A stretch of 64,000 nt of DNA from an uncultured Prevotellaceae bacterium (GTDB taxonomy: Bacteria > Bacteroidota > Bacteroidia > Bacteroidales > Muribaculaceae), in contig ONKU01000003.1 in assembly GCA_900318535.1 (NCBI GenBank), positions 124,001 to 188,000 of the forward strand. Direction: 5' to 3'. This document shows, piece by piece, positions 43,069 to 50,163 of this stretch. Each line of letters starts with the position of its first letter. Position 1 is the stretch's first letter. The position numbers and the translations under genes were made by a program. Below the pieces are notes generated by a model, which did not search any database, had not been told where the DNA came from, and saw only the letters and a program-made list of their open reading frames with translations.

Positions 43069-43821
43069 ATGTCTATAAAAAGAATCATATCTGTCACATT
43101 GTTCCTCGCCGTGATGGCGTTGGGTGTGAATGCTTCGGTGCTCGACAGCATCCGCTTTGATGCCCGTCTGGGCTATGCCCTTGGTGGCACGATTCCCACC
43201 CACATCGGCAAGGAGATACGTGGCATCAACAGCTACTACCCAGGCTTCAACTTCACCGTGGCTGCCGAGGTGTCCTATCCGTTGAGCCAGCATTGGTCAC
43301 TGCACTCGGGGCTGCGCTTCGAATTGGGAGGCATGGACGCCGATAGCCGTGTGAAGAACTATGACATCGAGGTCGTGCGCGGCGACGAGTCGCTCAGCGG
43401 CATCTTCAACGGCAATGTGCGCATCAAGAGCGCACAACGCCGCATCACATTGCCCATTCAGGCCATGTACAGCATCAACGACAAGTGGAACGTGCGCGGC
43501 GGCGTGTTCATGGGCTGGCTCACCAATAGGCGTTTCTGGGGATGGGCCTACGACGGTTATCTGCGTGAGGGCACTCCCGTGGGACCCAAAATTGAGATGG
43601 GAACTGAGCCGGGCGACCGTGGCGACTTTGATTTCGACGCCAATATGCGCCACATGCAGTGGGGTATCGATTTTGGGGTCGATTGTCGGATTTGGCGCCG
43701 CTGGGGCGCGTTTGCCGAGCTGACCTACGGCCTGAGTAACATTTTCAAAAGCGATTTTCACTCGGTGCAGCCCTTGCGCCCGCTATACGGCACCTTGGGC
43801 ATCGTGTACCGCATCAAATAA
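43069..43821 (+). CDS. Outer-membrane beta-barrel protein
   Basis: 250 residues with a signal peptide (ISVTLFLAVMALGVNAS). Small barrel: FDARLGYALGGTIPTHIGKEI, GFNFTVAAEVSYPLSQHWSLHSGLRFELGG, AQRRITLPIQAMYSIN, ending PLYGTLGIVYRIK. The plan is that of porT/OMP_b-brl_2 proteins. It sits 34 nt after the PCMD lipoprotein and 27 nt before the calycin/PCMD gene, so it is probably the outer-membrane partner of those surface proteins. Confidence 0.8.
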   Translation: MSIKRIISVTLFLAVMALGVNASVLDSIRFDARLGYALGGTIPTHIGKEIRGINSYYPGFNFTVAAEVSYPLSQHWSLHSGLRFELGGMDADSRVKNYDIEVVRGDESLSGIFNGNVRIKSAQRRITLPIQAMYSINDKWNVRGGVFMGWLTNRRFWGWAYDGYLREGTPVGPKIEMGTEPGDRGDFDFDANMRHMQWGIDFGVDCRIWRRWGAFAELTYGLSNIFKSDFHSVQPLRPLYGTLGIVYRIK

Positions 43822-43848
43822 TGAAATTGAAAATTTAATGAACATACA

Positions 43849-45336
43849 ATGAAGAGAATTATTTTTACTTTTTGTCTGGCATTGATTGCCTTCGTTTCTA
43901 TTCAAGCCGAGTCTTTTACTGGCGACATCATCGTCACCTTTAATGGCGAAAATTACCCGGCCGTTGTAACTGTTAACATTACGCCTAACGAGAAAGGCCT
44001 GTACGACTTGGAACTGCAAGTTCCCGTCATCGACAATTTGACCGTGAACATGTATGATGTACCTGCTGCTCGTAATGGTAATGTCACTGTTTATAGCGCA
44101 GTGCGCGACGTGGAGACCCCCTATGGTTCCATGCGCACCTCGCTGTTCGCCCGCTCGGTTGACGGCTTTGCTGCTGCCAACCTGGCTATTGAACAATATG
44201 GTGTTACCATGTGGTTCAACACCGTGGGTGACCACTTCCAGTTGCCCAACAGCGACATGGAAGCATGGACAAATAGTAACGGCGAGCCCGACCGCTGGCA
44301 CGGCTTCAAGACCGCTACCGGTACTTATGCCGGCATTTCGGCTGGCTTGGTCAAACTCGAGCAGAGCGATGATGTGCGTAGCGGCGCGACAGGTCACAGT
44401 GCTGTGATGACTGCCAACTCACTTGCCGGTATCGTTGCTAACGGCACGATGACCAATGGCCGCCTCAATGCCGGCTCGATGAGTGCTACCAGTACTGCCA
44501 ACCATGCTGAGATGGACATGGCCAACGGCACAGACGATTTCTACATGCCATTGTATGCCAAGCCCGACAAGTTCAACGTGTGGCTGAAGTACACCCAGGG
44601 CACTGCCAGTGCTAACAACAAGGCGAGTGTGAGCGTCAAGACCTTTGACGGCACCTATTATCAGGAGCCCTGCGACAAGGAATACACCAACCTCTCGGGT
44701 AGCATCGTGGGCACCCCGATTCCCGCTGGTGACTGGACCCAGTACTCGTTCCCCTTCGACTACGACAGCTATGCTGCTAACAATGCAGCCAGTGAGGCCA
44801 TCTTCGTTACTTTCTCCACCAACGGTAACCCTGGGCAGGGCAGCAAGAACGATGCCCTCTACGTTGATGATATGGAGCTGGTTTATCTGGCCGACATGAC
44901 CGACCTGCGCTACCAGGGCACTACCATCGAGGGTTGGGATCCTGCCGTGACCGCCTACACCATGCAGCTGACCAGTGTGCCCAGTCTTGACGACTTCACT
45001 GCCGACGTCACTGGCGCCAGCGCCGTTGTCACCAAGTCGATGGAGCAGAACGAGGACGGTACTTACCGCATTGCCATCAGTGCCATCCCCGGTGACTTGC
45101 AGAACGCTACCTGCTATGTGATTACCGCTACCGTTGCCTCCTCGTTCAAGCGTGGTGACGTGAACAACGACGGAACTGTTAACATCAGCGACGTGACCTC
45201 ATTGATCGACTATCTGCTGAGCAACAACAGCGAGGGTATCAACATGCAGGCTGCCGACGTCGATGGAAACACCACGATCAACATCAGCGACGTGACCTCC
45301 CTGATCGACATGCTGCTCTCGGGCAATGTGAACTAA
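43849..45336 (+). CDS. Secreted calycin-like / PCMD / dockerin protein
   Basis: 495 residues with a signal peptide (IIFTFCLALIAFVSIQA). Residues 20-125 look like a calycin-like beta-barrel (FTGDIIVTFNGENYPAVVTVNITPNE...). Residues 130-345 look like a second PCMD domain (FQLPNSDMEAWTNSNGEPDRWHGF, KFNVWLKYTQG, DALYVDDMELVY). A linking beta domain follows (about 350-430). Two dockerin-like repeats end the protein (GDVNNDGTVNISDVTSLIDYLL, VDGNTTINISDVTSLIDMLL). This fusion joins three modules that elsewhere in the cluster occur on separate proteins. Confidence 0.78.
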   Translation: MKRIIFTFCLALIAFVSIQAESFTGDIIVTFNGENYPAVVTVNITPNEKGLYDLELQVPVIDNLTVNMYDVPAARNGNVTVYSAVRDVETPYGSMRTSLFARSVDGFAAANLAIEQYGVTMWFNTVGDHFQLPNSDMEAWTNSNGEPDRWHGFKTATGTYAGISAGLVKLEQSDDVRSGATGHSAVMTANSLAGIVANGTMTNGRLNAGSMSATSTANHAEMDMANGTDDFYMPLYAKPDKFNVWLKYTQGTASANNKASVSVKTFDGTYYQEPCDKEYTNLSGSIVGTPIPAGDWTQYSFPFDYDSYAANNAASEAIFVTFSTNGNPGQGSKNDALYVDDMELVYLADMTDLRYQGTTIEGWDPAVTAYTMQLTSVPSLDDFTADVTGASAVVTKSMEQNEDGTYRIAISAIPGDLQNATCYVITATVASSFKRGDVNNDGTVNISDVTSLIDYLLSNNSEGINMQAADVDGNTTINISDVTSLIDMLLSGNVN

Positions 45337-45377
45337 GAACACGATTAAAAAACAGTAATAGCATTATCGAGAAAACG

Positions 45378-45917
45378 ATGAACAAATTATTATTGACTCT
45401 GGCAGCCATGTGCTGCACTCTGGCGCTGAGCGCTACTAACTATACCTGCCACCTCAAGGTGACGGTTAACGAAACTGTTTCTGAGCAGGACGAGGTTCCC
45501 GTCGAGGTCGTTGGCAATAACGGTATTTATACCTTGACTCTCAAGAACTTCGTACTCGTTGCCGAAGGCATCCCCTTGCCTGTGGGCAACATCGAGGTAT
45601 CGGGTATTGAGGGCGTTGACGCATACGGTTACACGACCATCACCTTCAATTCGCCAATCACCATCACTGCCGGTGACGACCCCAACTACGACTTCTGGAT
45701 GGGTCCCGAGCTGGGCGAGGTGCCCCTGGACATGACTTCCCGTTTCACCGACACCGCCCTGAATGCCAACATCGACATTAGCCTGGAACTGCTCAATCAG
45801 GTGATTGGTGTGGAACTCTTTGGTGTAGCACCCGCTCTCGAGGGTGACGTGAACAAGGATGGCGAGGTCAACATCGCTGACGTCAACAAGATCATTGACA
45901 TCATCCTCACCGACTGA
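45378..45917 (+). CDS. Secreted calycin-like protein with single dockerin repeat
   Basis: 179 residues. The signal peptide is KLLLTLAAMCCTLALSA. The body resembles a calycin-like barrel (YTCHLKVTVNETVSEQDEVPVEV, then IYTLTLKNFVL) and matches the first domain of the preceding gene product. The end carries one dockerin-type repeat only (GDVNKDGEVNIADVNKIIDIIL). A dockerin normally needs two, so this may be a dimerising or degenerate tail. Spacing (41 and 35 nt) places it in the same operon. Confidence 0.75.
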   Translation: MNKLLLTLAAMCCTLALSATNYTCHLKVTVNETVSEQDEVPVEVVGNNGIYTLTLKNFVLVAEGIPLPVGNIEVSGIEGVDAYGYTTITFNSPITITAGDDPNYDFWMGPELGEVPLDMTSRFTDTALNANIDISLELLNQVIGVELFGVAPALEGDVNKDGEVNIADVNKIIDIILTD

Positions 45918-45952
45918 TTAGACGACAAGAACCTGAATAAAACGATAGTAGA

Positions 45953-46465
45953 ATGATGAAGAAGTTTATCTATATGGCCGCTTTGCTGATGGTTGCAGCA
46001 TTGACGCTGACTGCTTGCGGCGACGACGAGCCTAAGGTGAAGACCACGGCGACAGCTACCTACAACATGACCTTCTCGCAGGATTTGCTGGAGGCCTGCA
46101 ACGTGTTCATTACCTATAAGGCCGAGAATGGCCGCAATGTCATGGAGGCAGTCAATTCGGTATGGTGGACTAAGTCCGTGACCAGCGACGACTTCCCTGC
46201 CGAGTTTGGCGTGATGTACAAGTTCAGCACCAAGTCTGACGCCGAATTGGTTAAGGAGAAATATGACTTGAAATGTGAGCTTAAATTCAATGTCGTGACC
46301 TCCAAGGGTGCCAGCTATTCCAATACGGTGACCATCATCGATGCCACTGGCGTTCCCAACAACAAGGTGGTAAGCGAGCTCAATAAGTATAGCGGCAAGT
46401 CAACCGGCTTCAGGGTGACTGAGAAGGGCATCGTTTCTGAGGCCAACAACCTGAAGTACGAATAA
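45953..46465 (+). CDS. Hypothetical lipoprotein
   Basis: 170 residues. The lipobox is ALTLTAC after a signal segment (FIYMAALLMVAALTLTAC), followed by GDDEPKVK. The rest is a beta-rich domain (ATYNMTFSQDLLEACNVFITYK, VKEKYDLKCELKFNVVT) I do not recognise. It is the last gene of the 41862-46465 cluster and is closed by a terminator. Confidence 0.75.
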   Translation: MMKKFIYMAALLMVAALTLTACGDDEPKVKTTATATYNMTFSQDLLEACNVFITYKAENGRNVMEAVNSVWWTKSVTSDDFPAEFGVMYKFSTKSDAELVKEKYDLKCELKFNVVTSKGASYSNTVTIIDATGVPNNKVVSELNKYSGKSTGFRVTEKGIVSEANNLKYE

Positions 46466-46490
46466 GTCATCAAGACCTACTGATACTAAA

Positions 46491-46519
46491 AGCGCCGGCA
46501 CATGCCTGGCGCTTTTTTT
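46491..46519 (+). terminator. Terminator of the surface-protein cluster
   Basis: AGCGCCGGCA, a 2-nt loop, TGCCTGGCGCT (one-base bulge) and TTTTTTT. It lies 14 bp before the left end of the repeat element. Confidence 0.9.
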
Positions 46520-46524
46520 GTCGT

Positions 46525-46922
46525 TAATCTACCATTAGTGTCCGGTAAAGAGATTAAACATCGTCACAATTCACTATATATGTGTCGAATAAGCCTTTCT
46601 GCTATATGATGGGCTTGGCTTTTGCCTCGTAGAGGCAGGTCGGGTCGAAGACTCGACTTTTATGGAAAACACCATGCAAGCTCATCGAAGATGAGCGCAG
46701 CTTGGTGGCAGCCATGTCAAGTGGAAAGTGCGTCGTAGACGAACTTCCACATCCGTCAAAAGCCTGTCAATCACAAAGTTCCTCTTCGAGGCACCTGCAA
46801 TGTTCAGCTCATGGACCAAGCTGCGAACCTCTTCGAGGTTCTTGCATGGTCTTTATCATTGAAATCGGTTCTTTGAACCGCTAACATCTTCGATGTTTCC
46901 CTGGACACTAATGATAATCTAC
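46525..46922. mobile_element. 382-bp MITE-like element with terminal inverted repeats and 8-bp flanking duplication
   Basis: The element spans 46533-46914. Its left end CATTAGTGTCCGG (46533-46545) and right end CTGGACACTAATG (46901-46913) are inverted copies differing at one base. TAATCTAC stands directly outside on both sides (46525-46532 and 46915-46922), as expected of a target-site duplication. No gene of any length lies inside. The interior is a large imperfect inverted repeat made of short hairpins: for example CCATGCAAG...CGCAGCTTGGT at 46672 is mirrored by ACCAAGCTGCG...CTTGCATGG at 46815. A non-autonomous transposable element is the simplest reading; the transposase family that moves it is unknown. 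It ends about 115 bp before the stop of the minus-strand lipoprotein gene. Confidence 0.7.
46624..46897. repeat. Array of eight short hairpins with 3-nt loops
   Basis: Stem/loop/stem positions: 46624-46636 (GCCTC-GTA-GAGGC), 46637-46659 (10-bp with two GU, loop GAA), 46680-46696 (GCTCATC-GAA-GATGAGC), 46721-46750 (core CGTC-GTA-GACG, extended by AAGT/ACTT and GTGGA/TCCAC), 46781-46791 (CCTC-TTC-GAGG), 46825-46841 (GAACCTC-TTC-GAGGTTC), 46866-46880 (CGGTTC-TTT-GAACCG) and 46883-46897 (AACATC-TTC-GATGTT). The left four have loops GTA/GAA, and the right four TTC/TTT, the reverse complement, as expected of a folded inverted repeat. Confidence 0.8.
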
Positions 46923-46961
46923 AGAAAATCAAGCGATACTCCATCTTGGCAACAAATCTCC

Positions 46962-47001
46962 TAAAAATAGTGTCCCTGCCAACGCATATTGACAGGGACA
47001 C
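46962..47001 (-). terminator. Terminator of lipoprotein gene (minus strand)
   Basis: On the minus strand GTGTCCCTG, a 14-nt loop, CAGGGACAC and TATTTTTAG. Its stem begins with the same AGTGTCC word as the ends of the adjacent repeat element, which may be chance. Confidence 0.75.
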
Positions 47002-47028
47002 GATAATTTGTTAAGAGAGTACTACCGT

Positions 47029-47451
47029 TTACAGATATCTCTCAATGACACTATCCTTGACACGGGTATAAACGACTGTAACAGGGTAATAGTCGTAAGA
47101 AAGCATCAATTTGTCGCCCTTTACTTCATAAGTAAATGTCTCGGTAATGCTATGACCATCGTCAGTGTAAGTCACCATAACCTTATCGCCAGAAACGGAA
47201 AATGTTCCATGTTCAACATCGACATCAGTTTCATCGAACTCGTAGTGAATATCCACTGAATGCCATTTGCCGTTTTTGGTGAATTGGACCAAATTTTCAT
47301 AGGCTTCACCGTCTTCATCATAGCCTTTAACCTGCCAAGTGCCAACGATGTCGGAATTCACGGGCTCATCCTTATCGTCACCACATGAAGTAACACCAAC
47401 AGAAACTAAAGCCAATAAAATGACTGTCAGGAAAAAATAGAATTTCTTCAT
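47029..47451 (-). CDS. Lipocalin-like lipoprotein
   Basis: 140 residues. The lipobox is VSVGVTSC after a signal segment (KFYFFLTVILLALVS). The body fits the lipocalin-like fold of small Bacteroidetes lipoproteins (IVGTWQVKGYDEDGEAY, ... FSVSGDKVMVTYTDDG, YEVKGDKLMLSYDY). It is a paralogue of the protein at 47791-48219. Ligand unknown. The 196 bp upstream contain a terminator. Confidence 0.75.
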   Translation of the reverse strand: MKKFYFFLTVILLALVSVGVTSCGDDKDEPVNSDIVGTWQVKGYDEDGEAYENLVQFTKNGKWHSVDIHYEFDETDVDVEHGTFSVSGDKVMVTYTDDGHSITETFTYEVKGDKLMLSYDYYPVTVVYTRVKDSVIERYL

Positions 47452-47588
47452 AGATAAAAAAATAATGAATTGTTAATAAAAAAGGGTTATATTTTGGTTA
47501 TGTCTTTATGCTATTCATCAACAGTTTCTTGGCAATAAGCCACTTCAGTAATCTGCGATAAAACACTTAACTTGTAAGCTATTCACAT

Positions 47589-47640
47589 TTAAAAAAGATT
47601 TCTCGCCCGGCAGTATCATACCTCTTCCGGACGAGAAATC
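47589..47640 (-). terminator. Terminator retained behind the acyl-CoA dehydrogenase remnant
   Basis: On the minus strand GATTTCTCG(TCCGG), a loop, (CCGGG)CGAGAAATC and TTTTTTA. It lies 7 bp after the remnant's stop, so it may be the original terminator of the acyl-CoA dehydrogenase gene. Confidence 0.85.
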
Positions 47641-47647
47641 CTTTACT

Positions 47648-47790
47648 TTATTGGCGCATATAGGCGGCATGGTCGGCGGGGTTGAAGCCCGCGGTGAAGC
47701 GTGCGTGACGTGCCACCTCAGCCTCGCTTACGCCGACACCCTGGGCAGCGATACCCAGGCGTGCACCGTTCATTAGCAACATCACATACT
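47648..47790 (-). pseudogene. Internally deleted remnant of an acyl-CoA dehydrogenase gene
   Basis: 47727-47790 matches 49076-49150 of the intact gene downstream (MKYVMLLMNGARLGIAAQGVGVSEA-type coding) and 47648-47726 matches its last 26 codons (48277-48357) including the stop. The two pieces are fused at the shared word GGCCTC/AGCCTC, so about 700 bp have been lost. Bases agree at roughly 85-90% by eye. This is the relic of a tandem copy, and the neighbouring lipoprotein's last codons run into it. Confidence 0.85.
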
Positions 47791-48219
47791 TCATGGTACC
47801 CATGTTGAGATCGCACTGTCATCCACACGGGTGAATGTGGGTTCTTCTCCGCCAAGAACAAGCTTCAGTTTGTCGCCCTGCACTGAATATTCGCATTCGT
47901 AGGGGCAGAGGTAGAGGTCGTAATTGGGGTTGGAATCCAAGGTGACTATCAACTTCGTCCCCGATATGGTATATGTTCCGTTAGCAACAGCAACGGTAGG
48001 CTTAAGGCCTTGGGGCGTAACTATATTAGTTTTCCACACATAATGAAATTTACCGTCTTTGGTGAATTGATAATAGATATCCCAACTATTAGCTTCATGA
48101 TCGTGTTGCCAGGTCCCGACGATGCTAGGAACCTTGGGTTCGTCGTCATTGCTACAGGCGGTAAAGCCAACGCTAAGCAAGGCCAGCAGCATGACCATCA
48201 ATGAAATGTATTTTTTCAT
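47791..48219 (-). CDS. Lipocalin-like lipoprotein, paralogue with altered C-terminus
   Basis: 142 residues. The lipobox is SVGFTAC after KKYISLMVMLLALL. The body has VPSIVGTWQHDHEANSWDIYYQF, YTISGTKLIVTL and YSVQGDKLKLVLGGEEPTFTRVDD, parallel to the 47029-47451 protein. Its paralogue ends RVKDSVIERYL, whereas this one ends RVDDSAISTWVP: the last five codons come from the junction with the acyl-CoA dehydrogenase remnant. It follows the intact acyl-CoA dehydrogenase gene by 57 nt without a terminator, so it may be co-transcribed with it. Confidence 0.75.
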   Translation of the reverse strand: MKKYISLMVMLLALLSVGFTACSNDDEPKVPSIVGTWQHDHEANSWDIYYQFTKDGKFHYVWKTNIVTPQGLKPTVAVANGTYTISGTKLIVTLDSNPNYDLYLCPYECEYSVQGDKLKLVLGGEEPTFTRVDDSAISTWVP

Positions 48220-48276
48220 AATATGATATATTTAAGCAAATACAATTCGTTTAATTGGCGAATTCGTTGTTGACAA

Positions 48277-49983
48277 TTATTGACGCATATAGGCGGCTTG
48301 GTCGGCAGGGTTGAAGTTGCCGATGAAGCGTGCGTGGCGTGCCACCTCGGCCTCACCCATGTTGACATAGACCTTGGCGCTGTCCATGAACAGGTCGGGC
48401 TCGTTGCTGGCGTCACCAATGAGCAGGTAACCCATGATGATGTGGCCGAGCATCTCGACGAGGCGACGGGCGTGGAAGGTGATGTACTCGGGATCCTCGG
48501 CGGCCTGCACCTTGGCAAAGGTTTCCTCGTACATGGCGGTCATGGCCTCGAGCTTAGCCTTCATGGGAGCGACGGCCTCGCTGTACTCGCGGGTGGCGTA
48601 CTCCTTGATTTGGTTCAGATAGGTGCCCGTGGTGACGTGGCGGATGGCGGCAACCACCTGCAACTGGGTCGTACCCTCATAGATGCTGGTGATGCGGGCA
48701 TCGCGGTAGATGCGCTCACAGGCGTAGTCACGCATGAAACCGCTACCACCGTGAATCTGCACGCAGTCGTATGCGTTCTGGTTGCAGAACTCGCTCGTCA
48801 TTCCCTTGGCCAGCGGCGTGAAGGCGTCGGCCAGGCGGTTGTAGGCCTTCATGGTCTTGCGCTCCTCGGGGGCGAGGGTGCGCTCACGGCTGATGGCCTC
48901 CAGTGACTTGTACATGTCCACAAAGCGGGTGCACTCATACAGCAGGGTGCGTGAAGCATCCAATTTGGCCTTGATGTTGGCAATCATCTCGCTCACAGCA
49001 GGGAAGTTGATGATGGCCTTGCCGAACTGCTCACGGCTGCGGGCATAGGCGATAGCCTCCTGATAGGCGGCCTCGCTCACGCCGACGCTCTGGGCAGCGA
49101 TACCTAGGCGTGCGCCGTTCATCAGAGACATCACATACTTGATGAGACCCAGCTTGCGGTCACCGCACAGCTCAGCCTTGGCATTCTTGAACACGAGCTC
49201 GCACGTGGGGCTGCCATGGATGCCCATCTTGTCCTCGATGCGGCGCACGGTCATGCCGCCGTCGCGCTTGTCATAGATGAACATCGACAGGCCGCGGCCG
49301 TCGCGGGTGCCTTCCTCGCTGCGTGCCAGCACGAGCGAGATGTCGCCGTCACCGTTGGTGATGAAGCGCTTCACGCCGTTCAGGCGCCAAGTGCCGTTCT
49401 CGTCCTGAGTGGCCTTGAGCATCACCGACTGCAGGTCGCTGCCGGCGTCGGGCTCGGTGAGGTCCATGGCCAGCGTCTCGCCCTTGCAGGTGCGGGGCAG
49501 GAAACGCTCCTTCTGGTCCTCGCTGGCAAACTCGTTGATGGTTTCGGCGCAGTCCTGCAGACCCCACACGTTGACGAATCCCGCATCGGCACGGCTCACC
49601 ATGTCGGCAGCCATGATGTAGGGAATCGACGACATGTTCAGGCCACCGTACTGGCGGGGCAGGGTGATGCCCATCAGGCCAGCCTGGTTCAGGGCCTTGA
49701 GGTTCTCCTCGGTGCCCTTGGCATAGCGCACGCGGCCGTTCTCGTGGTGAGGACCCTCCAGGTCAACATCCTTGGCGTTGGGGGCGATGATGTCACCGCA
49801 CACCTCGCCGATGATGTCCAGCACGCGCTCGTAGGAGTCCATCGCGTCCTCGAAGTCGAGGGGAGCGTAGTCGAATTTCTCGCTCTGGGTATAATCGCGC
49901 TCACGCAGGGCAACGATCTGCTTCATCAACGGATGACGCAGGTGATACTGGAGCGCTTTATTGTCGGTATAAAAGTTAGCCAT
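48277..49983 (-). CDS. Acyl-CoA dehydrogenase
   Basis: 568 residues. Family motifs include AMDLTEPDAGSDLQS (flavin/substrate loop), LNGVKRFITNGDGDI, RSREQFGKAIINFPAVSEMIA and RIYRDARITSIYEGTTQLQ, where the Glu of YEGTT is at the catalytic-base position. The C-terminus is longer than in short-chain enzymes (the extra 130 residues resemble those of larger FadE-like/AcdA proteins). It oxidises an acyl-CoA and hands electrons to the EtfAB made by the same operon. The acyl substrate cannot be told. Confidence 0.92.
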   Translation of the reverse strand: MANFYTDNKALQYHLRHPLMKQIVALRERDYTQSEKFDYAPLDFEDAMDSYERVLDIIGEVCGDIIAPNAKDVDLEGPHHENGRVRYAKGTEENLKALNQAGLMGITLPRQYGGLNMSSIPYIMAADMVSRADAGFVNVWGLQDCAETINEFASEDQKERFLPRTCKGETLAMDLTEPDAGSDLQSVMLKATQDENGTWRLNGVKRFITNGDGDISLVLARSEEGTRDGRGLSMFIYDKRDGGMTVRRIEDKMGIHGSPTCELVFKNAKAELCGDRKLGLIKYVMSLMNGARLGIAAQSVGVSEAAYQEAIAYARSREQFGKAIINFPAVSEMIANIKAKLDASRTLLYECTRFVDMYKSLEAISRERTLAPEERKTMKAYNRLADAFTPLAKGMTSEFCNQNAYDCVQIHGGSGFMRDYACERIYRDARITSIYEGTTQLQVVAAIRHVTTGTYLNQIKEYATREYSEAVAPMKAKLEAMTAMYEETFAKVQAAEDPEYITFHARRLVEMLGHIIMGYLLIGDASNEPDLFMDSAKVYVNMGEAEVARHARFIGNFNPADQAAYMRQ

Positions 49984-49987
49984 ATTG

Positions 49988-50161
49988 TTATTCTTTTTTG
50001 CCTTTGTTTCTCATTCTCATCCCTGCTCTCGCACCGATAACCGCTGCACATATCACTGCAACAGAATCAAACAGTATTCTCATCTCAGGACTGCCAGCAA
50101 AATAAACGGCAACAAGAGATGCGATACACAGGACGGCCAGAATGATATCAAAAGCTTTCAT
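49988..50161 (-). CDS. Small two-helix membrane protein in the etf operon
   Basis: 57 residues, beginning MKAFDIILAVLCIASLVAVY and ending GMRMRNKGKKE. Two hydrophobic helices (IILAVLCIASLVAVYFAG and LFDSVAVICAAVIGARAG) are separated by a short loop SPEMR and followed by a basic tail, the layout of an inner-membrane hairpin with the tail inside. Its ATG stands 2 nt after the etfA stop, and its stop 4 nt before the acyl-CoA dehydrogenase start. This tight fit between two strongly translated genes is the best evidence that it is real. No family is known to me. It may help dock the dehydrogenase or ETF at the membrane, which is speculation. Confidence 0.75.
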   Translation of the reverse strand: MKAFDIILAVLCIASLVAVYFAGSPEMRILFDSVAVICAAVIGARAGMRMRNKGKKE

Positions 50162-50163
50162 TT

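Noticed and set aside
41727-43151. 474-codon open frame on the minus strand
   Set aside because: It overlaps two plus-strand genes with signal peptides and has no motif of its own.
46624-46897. CRISPR array
   Set aside because: The short palindromes vary in sequence and spacing and have no constant repeat or unique spacers. No cas genes are in the window.
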